Shown: piece by piece, positions 39,652 to 49,561 of the stretch
Layout of the letters: every line of letters begins with the position of its first letter
How positions within the stretch are numbered: the first letter of the stretch is position 1
NCBI RefSeq assembly: GCF_014396585.1
Contig: NZ_CP060717.1
Location: 2,232,001 to 2,296,000 of the forward strand
Reading direction: 5' to 3'
DNA from: Sphingomonas rhizophila
GTDB lineage: Bacteria > Pseudomonadota > Alphaproteobacteria > Sphingomonadales > Sphingomonadaceae
DNA: 64,000 nt
The notes under the pieces: model-generated
Told to the model about the DNA's origin: nothing
Database searches by the model: none
The model's input: the letters and a program-made list of their open reading frames with translations, nothing else
Made by a program: the position numbers and the translations under genes

Positions 39652-40086
39652 ATGTCCCGCCTCTTCAAAACGGTCGTTGTCCTTGGTCTTGCCGGCGTTG
39701 CCCTGGCCGCGTGCTCGCGCAATCGCGACGTGCCGGTCGCGCTTGCCCCGGCAACGATGACCCAGATCGGCGTCAACAGCTATCTGTGGAAGGCGGCAAT
39801 CGACACGCTGTCGTTCGCGCCGCTCGTCACCGCCGATTCCAATGGCGGCGTGATCATCACCGATTGGTACGTCAGCCCGCGCAACCCCGGCGAGCGCGCC
39901 AAGCTGACGGTGTCGATCCTTGACCAGGAACTGCGGGCGGACGCGCTGCGCGTCGCCGCCAGCCGCCAGGTCAACCAGAACGGCGTCTGGGTCGATGCCC
40001 CGGTCGCTGCCGCGACGGTGCAGAAGCTTGAAGACATCATTCTGACCCGCGCCCGCGACCTGCGCCGTACAACCGTTACCGGATAA
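39652..40086 (+). CDS. DUF3576 lipoprotein
   Basis: This 144-residue protein has a lipoprotein signal peptide with lipobox LAAC ([14 protein letters not shown]). The mature domain contains [22 protein letters not shown] and [20 protein letters not shown], the DUF3576 pattern. In alphaproteobacteria this gene regularly precedes leuS and lptE, suggesting an envelope role, but the function is unknown. Confidence 0.85.
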   Translation: MSRLFKTVVVLGLAGVALAACSRNRDVPVALAPATMTQIGVNSYLWKAAIDTLSFAPLVTADSNGGVIITDWYVSPRNPGERAKLTVSILDQELRADALRVAASRQVNQNGVWVDAPVAAATVQKLEDIILTRARDLRRTTVTG

Positions 40087-40111
40087 GCTTCGGACAGAAA
40101 GACTGGATGCC

Positions 40112-42635
40112 ATGAGCGACCGTTTCGATCCGGCGCGCGCCGATACGATATGGCAGGCGCGCTGGGCCGAGGCGAACAGCTTCGCCGCTGACAGCGCTTC
40201 GCCCAAGCCGAAGGCCTACGTGCTGGAGATGTTCCCCTATCCGTCGGGGCGCATCCACATGGGCCATGTCCGCAATTATACCATGGGCGATGTCCTTGCC
40301 CGCTTTCGCCGGATGCAGGGCTTCGAAGTGCTGCATCCGATGGGATGGGATGCGTTCGGCATGCCGGCCGAGAATGCGGCGATGGAAAAGAAGGTCCATC
40401 CCGGCGCGTGGACCCGGGCCAACATCGCGGCGATGCGTGACCAGCTGAAGCGGATCGGCTTTGCGCTGGACTGGAGCCGCGAGCTCGCCACCTGCGAACC
40501 CGACTATTACGGGCACGAGCAGGCTCTGTTCCTCGACCTGATGGAAGCTGGCTTGGTGTTCCGCAAGGAGAGCGAGGTCAATTGGGACCCGGTCGACATG
40601 ACCGTGCTCGCCAACGAACAGGTCATCGACGGCAAGGGCTGGCGGTCGGGAGCCGCGGTCGAGCGCAAGAAGCTCAGCCAGTGGTTCCTCAAGATCACCG
40701 ACTTCGCCGAGGACCTGCTCGAGGGACTGGACACGCTCGATCAGTGGCCTGACAAGGTGCGGCTGATGCAGGAAAACTGGATCGGCAAGAGCCGCGGCCT
40801 GCAGTTCTGTTTCCGGCTTGCCGGAACCCCGCCGGGCGGCACGTCGTGCGACGTCGAGGTCTTCACTACCCGTCCCGACACCATTTTCGGCGCCAGCTTC
40901 GTCGCCATTTCGTCCGGCCACCCGATTGCCGAGGCGCTAGCCGCCGAACGGCCCGATGTCGCCGCCTTCATCGAGAAGGCGAGCAAGGGAGGCACCACCG
41001 CGGCCGAGATCGAGACGGCTGAGAAGCTCGGCTTCGACACGGGGATCGAAGTTGTCCACCCGCTCGACGCCAACCGCCGGCTGCCGGTGTGGATCGCGAA
41101 CTTCGTGCTGATGGATTATGGCACCGGCGCATTGTTCGGGTGCCCGGCGCACGATGTCCGCGACTTCGAATTCGCCACGAAGTACCGCCTGCCGATCCGG
41201 CGGGTCGTCGCCGAGAACGTCCAGTCCGCAGACGCACCGGTCGTCGAGGCCGAGACCGGCGAGGGAGTCGCGGTCAATTCGGAGTTTCTCGACGGCCTGT
41301 CGTCGAAGGAAGCGTCCGCCGAAGTCATCCGCCGCGCCGAGGCCGCGGGCTGGGGCCAGGGCAAGACCCAATACCGCCTCCGCGACTGGGGCGTCAGCCG
41401 CCAGCGTTACTGGGGTACGCCGATCCCCGTCATTCACTGCGCCGATTGCGGTCCGGTTGGCGTCCCGCGCGACCAATTGCCCATCGTGCTGCCGGAAGAC
41501 GTCAGCTTCGACATCCCAGGCAATCCGCTCGACCGTCACCCGACCTGGAACAAGGCTGATTGTCCCGTTGCGGCAAGCCGGCGCGGCGCGAGACCGACAC
41601 GCTCGACACGTTTGTCGATTCCAGCTGGTATTTCATTCGCTTCGCCAGCCAGCCCGACGACAGGCCCTTCGACCGCGCCGAGGCCGAGCAGTGGCTGCCG
41701 GTCGGACAGTATATCGGCGGGGTCGAGCATGCGATTCTCCACCTCCTCTACGCGCGCTTCTGGACCCGCGCGCTGCAGCGCATGGGGAAGCTGGGCATTG
41801 CGGAGCCGTTCAAGGGCCTGTTCACCCAGGGCATGGTCACGCACGAAACCTATCAGAGCGCCGATGGCCGCTGGCTCTCGCCCGGCGAGATCGAGATTGG
41901 CGAAAGCGGGACGATCGTCGAACGCGAAACCGGCGGCGGTGTAACTCGCGGTCGCATCGAAAAGATGTCGAAGTCGAAGAAGAACACGGTCGATCCCGAG
42001 CCGATTCTCGACCGCTACGGCGCCGACGCGGTGCGGTGGTTCATGCTGTCGGATTCGCCGCCGGAGCGCGACCTGGAATGGTCGGAAAGCGGGATCGAAG
42101 GTGCTTCCCGCTTCGTCCAGCGCGTTTGGCGACTTGCTTCATCGCCCGCGTCGACCGACGGCGACGATCCTGCCCTCACCCGGAAGCTTCACCGCACCAT
42201 CGCGGCGGTCGGCGAGGCGATCGAGGGCCTGCAATTCAACAAGGCCGTCGCCGCACTCTACGAACTGGTCAACGCCGTCGAGAAGGCCAAGCCATCCGCG
42301 GCACGAACGACGGCGATCGAAACCCTGATCCTGCTGATCGCACCGATGGCCCCGCACCTTGCTGAAGAAGCTTGGGCGCTTGGGAATCGTGATGGAATGA
42401 TCGCTGACGCCGCCTGGCCGGCTTTCGAACCGGCACTGCTGATCGACGAAGAAGTCACGCTGGCGATCCAGGTCAACGGCAAGCTGCGGGACACAATCAC
42501 TGCCCCGCGCGGCCTTGCCAAGGATGCCACCGAAGCACTCGCGCTCGCCTCCCCCGGATTCAGGCGCTGCTGGAGGGTGGTGCGCCCCGCAAGGTGATTG
42601 TGGTTCCCGACCGGTTGGTGAATATCGTCGCATGA
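40112..42635 (+). CDS. leuS: Leucyl-tRNA synthetase, interrupted by two frameshifts
   Basis: LeuS charges tRNA-Leu and is essential. The N-terminal frame has the class I HIGH-equivalent [13 protein letters not shown] near residue 50, and an editing domain with [11 protein letters not shown]. Frame one ends near the CCC at 41564-41566. Frame two carries [18 protein letters not shown] and KMSKSKKN, and breaks at the five-C run 42551-42555. Frame three ends [15 protein letters not shown]. Restoring a C at each run gives about 841 residues, normal for the family. The stop overlaps the lptE ATG as ATGA. Confidence 0.95.
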
Positions 42636-43147
42636 CGTTTCGCCTCGCCCTCGTTGCGATCGCTGCCTTGGCTGTCGGCGGCTGTGCGCTGCAGCCGATG
42701 TACGCCGGCGGCACGCGGGGCGCGGTGGCGAGTGGGCTTGCCACCATCGATGTAAGCCCCATCCCGGAACGCAACGGCTGGCTGGTTCGAAATGCATTGA
42801 TCGACCGGCTCGGCCGCCGCGATTCGACTGCCGCCTATCGCCTGGAAGTCACCTTAGACGACGATATCACCGGTTTGGGGATCCGAGGCGATAGCGCGGT
42901 CACCCGGGAGCGGCGCACGATCCGCGCCCGTTACCGTCTCGTGTCCGCCGCGACCGGCGAGACGCTGCTCGACGCGACAGCCGGGGCGGATAGCGGCATC
43001 GACGTCGTCAGCAGCGAATACGCCACCGTCGCGGCGGAGCAAACCGCCGCCGAACGGCTTGCAACCGTTCTCGCCGACCAGATCGTCGCGCGCCTTGCCC
43101 TTTACGTCTCGCGCGGCGGTCAGCCGCCCGCTTCCGCCGCGCCGTGA
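42632..43147 (+). CDS. lptE: LPS-assembly lipoprotein LptE
   Basis: LptE forms the outer-membrane LPS translocon plug with LptD. The 171-residue product has a signal peptide with lipobox (ALAVGGCALQP), so it is lipidated at that Cys, and a typical body with LIDRLGRRDSTAAYRLEV. It starts in the leuS stop and ends in the holA GTG. The leuS-lptE-holA order is conserved in alphaproteobacteria. Sequence conservation of the family is low; order and lipobox carry the call. Confidence 0.88.
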   Translation: MTFRLALVAIAALAVGGCALQPMYAGGTRGAVASGLATIDVSPIPERNGWLVRNALIDRLGRRDSTAAYRLEVTLDDDITGLGIRGDSAVTRERRTIRARYRLVSAATGETLLDATAGADSGIDVVSSEYATVAAEQTAAERLATVLADQIVARLALYVSRGGQPPASAAP

Positions 43148-44163
43148 AGGCCGCGAAGGGGCAAGTCGACCGCGCACTAGCCGCGCCCGACCCGTCCATC
43201 CGCTTCTACCTGTTTCATGGTGCGGACGAGTCGGGCAGCCGGGCGCTTGCGCTCAGGCTCCTCCGCGGGCTCGGCAATGCGGAAAAATTCATCGTGCTCA
43301 GCCAGTCGATCAAGGCCGACCCTGCAAGCCTCGGCGACGAAGCGGGCGCCATGGCCCTCTTCGGGGGTCCGCGCGCGCTATGGATCGAACCGGCTGGCGA
43401 TGAAATTACCGAGGGCGTGACGAGCCTGCTCGAAGCGTCGGCAAGCGAAAGTGCGGTCATCGCCCTGTCCGGACCCTTGCGGAAGACTTCGAGCCTCCTC
43501 AAGCTTGCTGAATCCCATCCGCGCGCGCTGTCGCATGTCAGTTACGTGCCCGAAGGACGAGAGATGGAGCAGATCGTGGTCGACATCGGCCGTGGACTGG
43601 GCCTCAGGATCTCGCCCGACATTGCACAACGCGTGGCCGGCCTGTCCGCGAACAACCAAGCCATCGTTGGCAGCGAGCTGGAGAAGTTCGCGCTGTTCGT
43701 CGGGGCGGGCCCCGACAAAGTTTGCGAACTTGACCACGACACGATCGACCGCATCGGCGCTGACGGCTCGGAGAGCGACTGGCAGCGGCTGGGCGACCTC
43801 GCGCTGGCGGGCCGGATGGACGCCCTGGTGGATGAACTGGGACGGCTTCCCGGCGGCGCCGAGGCCATCCCTGCCGTCCGCGCACTTCAACGCCGCTTGA
43901 CCATGCTTGCCCCGTTGCGGGCTCGTGTGGAGCAGGGGGAGCGGGTTGATGCCGTCATGACGTCAATGGGTAAGTCATTGTTCTGGAAGGATAAGCCGCT
44001 AATCGAGCGGCTGCTGTCCAACTGGTCGGCGGGACGCCTGGCGGAGGCGGCCGAACGAGTCGTGGCGTTGGAAAAGGAATTAATGCTCGGCGATTCCCCG
44101 TCCGAGGCGGCGCTTGGGGAGACTTTGGTCACTCTGGCGCGCGCGGGAAGCCGCCGCGGCTAG
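43144..44163 (+). CDS. holA: DNA polymerase III subunit delta
   Basis: HolA opens the sliding clamp within the clamp-loader complex. The 339-residue product has the delta fold with FYLFHGADESGSRALALRLL near residue 20, ALWIEPAGDEITEGV, and a C-terminal helical collar with ALQRRLTMLAPLRARVEQG and SMGKSLFWKDKPLIERLLS. It starts at GTG in the lptE end. It converges on parB with a 4 bp overlap, so the junction separates the plus-strand leuS block from the minus-strand parB-hemE block. Confidence 0.93.
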   Translation: MKAAKGQVDRALAAPDPSIRFYLFHGADESGSRALALRLLRGLGNAEKFIVLSQSIKADPASLGDEAGAMALFGGPRALWIEPAGDEITEGVTSLLEASASESAVIALSGPLRKTSSLLKLAESHPRALSHVSYVPEGREMEQIVVDIGRGLGLRISPDIAQRVAGLSANNQAIVGSELEKFALFVGAGPDKVCELDHDTIDRIGADGSESDWQRLGDLALAGRMDALVDELGRLPGGAEAIPAVRALQRRLTMLAPLRARVEQGERVDAVMTSMGKSLFWKDKPLIERLLSNWSAGRLAEAAERVVALEKELMLGDSPSEAALGETLVTLARAGSRRG

Positions 44164-45041
44164 ATCGGCTCGCCGCTGAGCCGCTGACAGATCATGTCGA
44201 GCTGGTCGAGGCTGCTGTAATGCAGGGTGACGTTGCCGCCCCCTCGGCCGTGCGCGACCTTCACCCGCAGGCCGAGCATGTCGCCCAACTGCCGCTCAAG
44301 CGCCGCCAGATCGGCATCCACGGGCCGTTTGTCGTCGGCCTCCCTACCGGAATTTCCGCGTGAATTCCGAGGCTTGGCAGCGCGGGCAAGGTCCTCGGCC
44401 TGACGGACCGACAAGCCGTCGGCGACGATCGCCTGGGCAAGGGCTTCACTATTCGGATGGGAAACGATCGCCCGCGCGTGCCCCATGCTGATATCGCCAC
44501 GCAGCAGCATGCCGCGGACCGCCTCAGGCAGATCAAGCAGGCGAAGAAGATTGGTAACGTGGCTGCGCGACTTACCGACCAGCTTTCCGACCGCGTCTTG
44601 GGTATGGCTGAACCGTTCGATCAGCTGGCGGTAGCCCTCCGCCTCCTCGATCGCACTGAGATCTTCGCGCTGGACGTTCTCGATCAGCGCGATCTCGGCG
44701 GTCGATTCATCATCGAATTCGCGAACGATGGCCGGAATTCGGTGCAGCTGCGCCCGTTGCGCCGCTCGCCAACGGCGTTCCCCGGCGACGATCTCGAAGC
44801 CGTCGTCGATCGCGCGCAGCAGGATTGGCTGAAGCACGCCACGTTCCGCGATCGAGGCGGCAAGGTCGTCGATCGCTTCTTCATCGAACTGCTTGCGGGG
44901 TTGGAGCGGATTGGGCCGGATCCGCCCGACCTCGACCTCGCGGGTCGCCGACGCATCGGTCGGAGCGTCCGCGGCAGCCGGCTTAACCGCCTCGTCGATC
45001 AGCGCGCTCAGGCCGCGGCCAAGTCCCAGCGGCTTCTTCAT
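44160..45041 (-). CDS. parB: Chromosome partitioning protein ParB
   Basis: ParB binds parS sites and spreads around the origin. The 293-residue product has the N-terminal LGRGLSALIDEA tag, IRPNPLQPRKQFDEEAIDDLAASI, the CTP-binding GERRWRAAQRA near residue 100, and the HTH region with LVGKSRSHVTNLLRLLDLPE. The C-terminal dimerisation end is GGGNVTLHYSSLDQLD. Two parS sites lie 1.2 and 3.1 kb upstream in the same operon run. Its start overlaps the parA stop. Confidence 0.96.
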   Translation of the reverse strand: MKKPLGLGRGLSALIDEAVKPAAADAPTDASATREVEVGRIRPNPLQPRKQFDEEAIDDLAASIAERGVLQPILLRAIDDGFEIVAGERRWRAAQRAQLHRIPAIVREFDDESTAEIALIENVQREDLSAIEEAEGYRQLIERFSHTQDAVGKLVGKSRSHVTNLLRLLDLPEAVRGMLLRGDISMGHARAIVSHPNSEALAQAIVADGLSVRQAEDLARAAKPRNSRGNSGREADDKRPVDADLAALERQLGDMLGLRVKVAHGRGGGNVTLHYSSLDQLDMICQRLSGEPI

Positions 45042-45826
45042 GCAGCTTCAGCCCGCGCCAGCGACGGAAGGCGACCGACGATTTCCCGTGCCAATCGGAT
45101 ATAGGCTTCGGATCCAGGACACTTCAGGTCGTAAATCAGCGCCGGCAGCCCGTGGCTCGGCGCTTCGGAAAGCCGCACGTTGCGAGGAACGACAGTGTCG
45201 AACACCGCCCGGCCCAGGCAGGCGCGCACGTCTTCAGCGACCTGTTGCGAGAGGTTGTTGCGACGATCGAACATCGTCAGCGCGACACCAAGGATCGAAA
45301 GCTTGTCGTTGAACGCCTGGCGGATACGCTCGACGGTCTGGAGGAGCTGGCTGAGGCCCTCGAGCGCAAAAAACTCGCATTGCAGCGGGACCAACAAGTG
45401 CCGCGCTGCGACCAGCGCGTTGACGGTCAGCAGGCCAAGCGAAGGCGGGCAATCGAGCAGGCAAACATCCCAACGATTCGACGGCCCCTCGTCGAACGCC
45501 TGCTGAAGCCGGTGGGTCCGATCCGGCAGGCCGACCATTTCGACCTCCGCACCGGATAAGTCGACGGTTGCCGGCACGATATCGAGTCCGGGAACGCGCG
45601 TGGCGACTGCCGCTTCGGCAAGGCCGACTGAGCCTAACAGCAGGTCATAGCTCGAGTAGCGACGTTCGTTCTGCGCGACGCCAAGTCCGGTAGAGGCGTT
45701 TCCCTGCGGATCGAGGTCGACCAGCAACACGCGCCAACCGATGGCCGCGAGCGCGGTTGCAAGGTTGATCGCCGTAGTGGTTTTTCCCACTCCGCCCTTT
45801 TGATTGGCGACCGCAATGCAGATCAT
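45038..45826 (-). CDS. parA: Chromosome partitioning ATPase ParA (Soj)
   Basis: ParA is the Walker-type ATPase that moves origin complexes. The 262-residue product starts CIAVANQKGGVGKTTTAINL, with deviant Walker A KGGVGKTT, the LVDLDPQGNASTGLG segment and LLDCPPSLGLLTVNAL. Length and motifs are standard for chromosomal ParA. Its ATG is tied to the predicted rsmG stop, and the stop overlaps the parB start as ATGA. The rsmG-parA-parB order is that of an alphaproteobacterial segregation locus. Confidence 0.96.
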   Translation of the reverse strand: MICIAVANQKGGVGKTTTAINLATALAAIGWRVLLVDLDPQGNASTGLGVAQNERRYSSYDLLLGSVGLAEAAVATRVPGLDIVPATVDLSGAEVEMVGLPDRTHRLQQAFDEGPSNRWDVCLLDCPPSLGLLTVNALVAARHLLVPLQCEFFALEGLSQLLQTVERIRQAFNDKLSILGVALTMFDRRNNLSQQVAEDVRACLGRAVFDTVVPRNVRLSEAPSHGLPALIYDLKCPGSEAYIRLAREIVGRLPSLARAEAA

Positions 45827-46430
45827 GAACGTCCCTCGGCTGAACCCCGGATGCGACTAGGATCGATGCGTCGGCGCTAGTGGCGCTCGGCTCGAGCCGG
45901 AAGTTACCCTGCCACGACTTGCACGTCTCATCCAGTTCGGATTGTGCGCTTCTTCCCTTGGGGAGGACGAAAACTGTGTCACGGTGACTCAATCGTCGCG
46001 CCATCGAGAACAATTTGTCCGTGGAAGCAACCGCTCGCGCTGTAATGGTATCGAACCCGCCGACGACCGAACTGCCTTTGCCATGAACGATCGCGACGTT
46101 CGCGAGACCTAGCTTCGCGACAACGTCGCGAAGAAATTGCACCCTCAGCGACCGCGGTTCGCAAAGCGTGACGGGGCTAGGAGCGAGAATCGCGATCACC
46201 AATCCCGGCAGCCCTGGGCCCGTCCCTATGTCGAGCCACCGCCCTTTGCCTAAGGGAAGGAGCTGCGCGGAATCGAGGATGTGTCGCTCCCAGACGGAAC
46301 TAGCCGTTGAAGGTGCAATGAGATTTTGCCGCTCGTTTTCAATCAGCAGAAGTTCGACATATGTCGCGAGGCGAGCAAATGTTTCACGTGAAACTTCGAC
46401 CTGAAGGAGGCTTTCGAGCCGCTCCCTCAC
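45823..46430 (-). CDS. rsmG: 16S rRNA (guanine-N7) methyltransferase RsmG, probable frameshift near 3' end
   Basis: RsmG (GidB) methylates G527 of 16S rRNA. The sequence has EVSRETFARLATYVELLLIEN, WLDIGTGPGLPGLVIAI near residue 68 and ITARAVAS near 132. As read, the frame runs 180 bp into parA. Adding one base at the four-C run 45845-45848 ends the protein at ASGGSAEGRS, with TGA overlapping the parA ATG, giving 202 residues, the usual length. The start overlaps the mnmG stop. parS1 is inside the VSRET codons. Confidence 0.88.
46380..46395. promoter_or_regulatory. parS: parS site 1 (ParB-binding centromere)
   Basis: TGTTTCACGTGAAACT matches 15 of 16 positions of the palindromic parS consensus. 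It lies in the 5' part of rsmG (codons for VSRETF), as is known for other chromosomal parS sites, and 1.3 kb from the parB start. Confidence 0.93.
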
Positions 46431-48232
46431 GCGGCTTTCCGGGCAATAGCGAAGTGGATTGCGGCAAGTGCAGCGGGTGTCACCCCCGCTATGCGAGTAG
46501 CCTGATCGAGCGTCTCTGGACGCGACGCGGAGAGGCGTTCGATCATCTCGGTGGAAAGGCCGGGTACACTGTCAAATGCGAGATCGGGGGGAATCGGAAG
46601 GGATCCATCTCGCCGGCGAATTTCGATTTCTGTCCGTTGCCGCGCAACATAAGGAGCGTATTGAGCGTCATCAATCGCCTCGGACGCCGCCTCAGAGCTG
46701 TCTAACCGATCCTGAATAGCGTCCCTTAGGCCGTCCCGCGCAAGCCACTCAGCGAGCGTTCGGGTCTGATCTCCGAGCGCAGCGCCGAGTTCGCTGCCCT
46801 TCACGCGCTCCGAAAGTGCCGCATCCGCGGTCGCCTTGTGTTGTAGGTATTTGGAAGCAAGGTCCCGTTGCTCGGGATCAAGCAGTCCGAGGGTGATGGC
46901 AATCGGTGCCAGCCGAGTAATCGCGTTGTCGGCGCGCAGGGCCAGTCGGTGTTCAGCGCGTGCCGTCAACATTCGGTATGGTTCGCTGACGCCCTGCAAC
47001 GTCAGGTCATCAATCATCACGCCGAGGTAGCTGTTGGACCGGTCGAGAACCAGCTTCTCCAGGTCCAACGCGAACGCCGCGGCATTGGCGCCCGCCACCA
47101 ATCCCTGCGCGGCGGCCTCCTCGTATCCGGTCGTGCCGTTGATCTGGCCTGCGAGGAAAAGGCCTGGAACGTCGCGATGGCCCAAGTCGCCACTTAATTT
47201 CCGCGGGTCGGCATGCGCATACTCAACGGCATAGCCCGGCTGTGTGATCGTCGCCCTCTCCAGACCTGCTACGGCATTCAGGAAGGCCTGCTGCACATCA
47301 ACCGGGAGAGAGGTGGAGATGCCGTTTGGGTATACGGTCGAATCGTCCAGTCCTTCAGGCTCCAGGAAAATCTGGTGGCTATCGCGATCTCCAAACCGCA
47401 CGACCTTGTCCTCGATCGAGGGACAGTAGCGAGGCCCCCTTCCCTCTATTTCGCCGCTGAACAAGGGAGAGCGACACAAGCCGCTACGGATCGCTTCATG
47501 GGCTTCGGGGTTCGTGCGGGTAATGGCACAAGCCAACTGCGGAAGCGGTTGCGGGCCGGGCGAGAGCGCTAGGCGCCACTCTGTACGATCGGATGGTTGG
47601 GGGCTGAGCCGGGCCCAGTCGATCGTGCGCCCATCGAGCCGTGGCGGCGTCCCCGTCTTGAGCTTCCTGTCCGCCAGTCCTGCCTCGCGGACCTGTGCCG
47701 CTAGCCGATCCGACCGACGATCACCAATGCGGCCGCCAGCCCACCGCTCTGAGCCCCGAAAAAGGGTAGCGCCGAGGAAGGTGCCAGTGGCGAGAATCAG
47801 GGACCGTGCAGACACCGGCCCGGCCGACGCGAGCGCGACCCCGCTGATACGTCCGTTATCAATAAGAAGACTTATCGCCTCGTCGGCGAGAATCTCGACT
47901 CCAGTGCGAGCCACTTCGGCCCTGACGGCCTTGGCAAATAATCGTCGATCGGCCTGCACCCGTGGGCCGCGCACGGCCGCCCCCTTACTCGCATTGAGCA
48001 TTCGGCGGTGGATCGCAGCGCGGTCGGCGGCGCGGGCCATGATCCCGCCGAGCGCGTCGACCTCTCGAACGAGATGACCCTTGCCAACGCCTCCAATCGA
48101 AGGATTGCATGACATTTGACCGATGTCGGTCGAGCGCATGGTGACGATCGCCACAGATGCCCCTCGCCTGGCAGCCGCGCAGGCTGCCTCAACGCCGGCA
48201 TGTCCGCCACCGATGACGATAACATCGTACAT
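46427..48232 (-). CDS. mnmG: tRNA uridine-5-carboxymethylaminomethyl(34) synthesis enzyme MnmG
   Basis: MnmG (GidA) works with MnmE to modify the wobble uridine of tRNAs. The 601-residue flavoprotein starts YDVIVIGGGHAGVEAACAAAR, has SCNPSIGGVGKGHLVREVDAL near residue 42, GTFLGATLFRG, GLDDSTVYPNGISTSLP and GQINGTTGYEEAAAQG. Its stop overlaps the rsmG start. The gap to mnmE holds parS2. Length is normal. Confidence 0.97.
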   Translation of the reverse strand: MYDVIVIGGGHAGVEAACAAARRGASVAIVTMRSTDIGQMSCNPSIGGVGKGHLVREVDALGGIMARAADRAAIHRRMLNASKGAAVRGPRVQADRRLFAKAVRAEVARTGVEILADEAISLLIDNGRISGVALASAGPVSARSLILATGTFLGATLFRGSERWAGGRIGDRRSDRLAAQVREAGLADRKLKTGTPPRLDGRTIDWARLSPQPSDRTEWRLALSPGPQPLPQLACAITRTNPEAHEAIRSGLCRSPLFSGEIEGRGPRYCPSIEDKVVRFGDRDSHQIFLEPEGLDDSTVYPNGISTSLPVDVQQAFLNAVAGLERATITQPGYAVEYAHADPRKLSGDLGHRDVPGLFLAGQINGTTGYEEAAAQGLVAGANAAAFALDLEKLVLDRSNSYLGVMIDDLTLQGVSEPYRMLTARAEHRLALRADNAITRLAPIAITLGLLDPEQRDLASKYLQHKATADAALSERVKGSELGAALGDQTRTLAEWLARDGLRDAIQDRLDSSEAASEAIDDAQYAPYVARQRTEIEIRRRDGSLPIPPDLAFDSVPGLSTEMIERLSASRPETLDQATRIAGVTPAALAAIHFAIARKAA

Positions 48233-48268
48233 CGGGGCGGCATAAGGCAGCGCCGCCTTCCGGTCAAA

Positions 48269-48284
48269 TGTTCCACGTGGAACT
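48269..48284. promoter_or_regulatory. parS: parS site 2 (ParB-binding centromere)
   Basis: TGTTCCACGTGGAACT is the GC variant of parS with a perfect palindromic core. It lies between the mnmE stop codon and the mnmG start, touching the last base of the mnmE stop. It is 1.9 kb from parS site 1. Confidence 0.88.
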
Positions 48285-49561
48285 TACTTGCCGAGGCAGA
48301 AGCGACTGAAGAGTTCGTCCAATACGTTCTCAACGCCTGCCCGGCCCGTGATCTGGTCAACCAATTCCCGAGCTTGACGCAGGAGTTCTGCGCGAATCTC
48401 CGGAGCGGCAATCTGAATGCACTGTAGCAAGATCGTATGGATCTCGCCCAGCAAGGAAGCCTCACGATTCGTGAGCATCACCGAAACGCCAGAAGGAAGC
48501 GTTGCACGGGCGCGATCCAATAGTCGCTGCCTGAGGTCGCTGAGCCCAAGGCCGGTCTTGCTGCTGACGGGCAATCCCGCTCCGCTGCTTCCCAGGTCTG
48601 CCTTGGGGCGAAGCAAGAGCGTTCGCGCGCTAGCTGGAATGTCGTGATCAGGCCCGAGCCACAAGATGATGTCGGCCGCCGCCATCTCATCTCGCGCACG
48701 GCCAACACCGATTGCCTCAACCTCGTCGTTCGCGTCGCGGAGTCCTGCGGTATCGACAAATACGAACGGCATACCGTCCATCGCGATCGGTATTTCGATC
48801 GTATCTCGCGTCGTCCCCGCAATCGGGGTCACGATCGCCCGCTCACTATAGGTCAAGGCGTTGATAAGGCTCGATTTTCCAGCGTTTGGCGGCCCGGCGA
48901 GAACCACGCGGATTCCGTCTCGGAGCTTCTCTGTCCGCGGAGCATCCAGTAAATCTCGAATTTCATTCAGGAGCTCGGTGGCCGCGGGCCGAAGGTCTGG
49001 CGCCATGACGCCATCCTCCTCGTCCGGGTAATCGATCGCCACCTCTGCATCCGCCGACAGACGTACCAATGCCTGGCGCCAGGAATCGAGCTTTGCCCGC
49101 AATCCGCCGCTGGCCCTTACCAGCGCCACCTTGCGCTGGAGTTCGGTTTCGGCGGCGAGCAAGTCGGCGAGCCCCTCCGCTTCGGTCAGGTCGATGAGGC
49201 CATTGGCCAGGGCCCGTCGGGTGAACTCCCCGGGCTCGGCCAAGCGAACGCCATCCAACGCGGTGAGGACTTCGATCACCCGATCGACGATTGCCCGGCT
49301 ACCGTGACATTGGAATTCCACGATGTTCTCACCCGTGGCGCTTTTCGGTCCGGGAAAGAACAGGGTCAGCGCGTCATCGATCGCTTCGCCACTTCCGGGA
49401 TCGCGCAGCGTTCGCAATGCGGCCTGCCGCGGATTCGGGAGTTTTCCTGCCAAGGCGATTGCCGACGCAGCGGCGGCCTCGCCGCTTATCCGAATGACGG
49501 CAATTGCTGCGGGTGGACGACCGCTCGACAGGGCGACGATCGTTTCGCCAGTCGCCGCCAT
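48284..49561 (-). CDS. mnmE: tRNA modification GTPase MnmE
   Basis: MnmE (TrmE) is the partner GTPase of MnmG. The 425-residue product has the N-terminal domain (GETIVALSSGRPPAAIAVIRISG), G1 loop GPPNAGKSSLINALT near residue 220, IAGTTRDTIEI, DTAGLRD near 265, and the C-terminal Cys box in SRFCLGK. The start ATG overlaps the terC stop as TGATG. Upstream codons lack conservation. Confidence 0.96.
   Translation of the reverse strand: MAATGETIVALSSGRPPAAIAVIRISGEAAAASAIALAGKLPNPRQAALRTLRDPGSGEAIDDALTLFFPGPKSATGENIVEFQCHGSRAIVDRVIEVLTALDGVRLAEPGEFTRRALANGLIDLTEAEGLADLLAAETELQRKVALVRASGGLRAKLDSWRQALVRLSADAEVAIDYPDEEDGVMAPDLRPAATELLNEIRDLLDAPRTEKLRDGIRVVLAGPPNAGKSSLINALTYSERAIVTPIAGTTRDTIEIPIAMDGMPFVFVDTAGLRDANDEVEAIGVGRARDEMAAADIILWLGPDHDIPASARTLLLRPKADLGSSGAGLPVSSKTGLGLSDLRQRLLDRARATLPSGVSVMLTNREASLLGEIHTILLQCIQIAAPEIRAELLRQARELVDQITGRAGVENVLDELFSRFCLGK

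Noticed and set aside
41560-42640. Programmed -1 ribosomal frameshifting in leuS, rho or ribA
   Set aside because: The same -1 pattern occurs in eleven unrelated genes without slippery heptamers or conserved stem-loops, so recoding is not plausible.
45823-46430. Extended RsmG reading that continues to 45645 as a natural fusion or overlap
   Set aside because: The extension is a shadow of parA in another frame and has no RsmG-like sequence; a missing base explains it better.
44160-49561. Plasmid-type partition locus
   Set aside because: ParAB are within the conserved rsmG-mnmG-mnmE housekeeping run, which is chromosomal.
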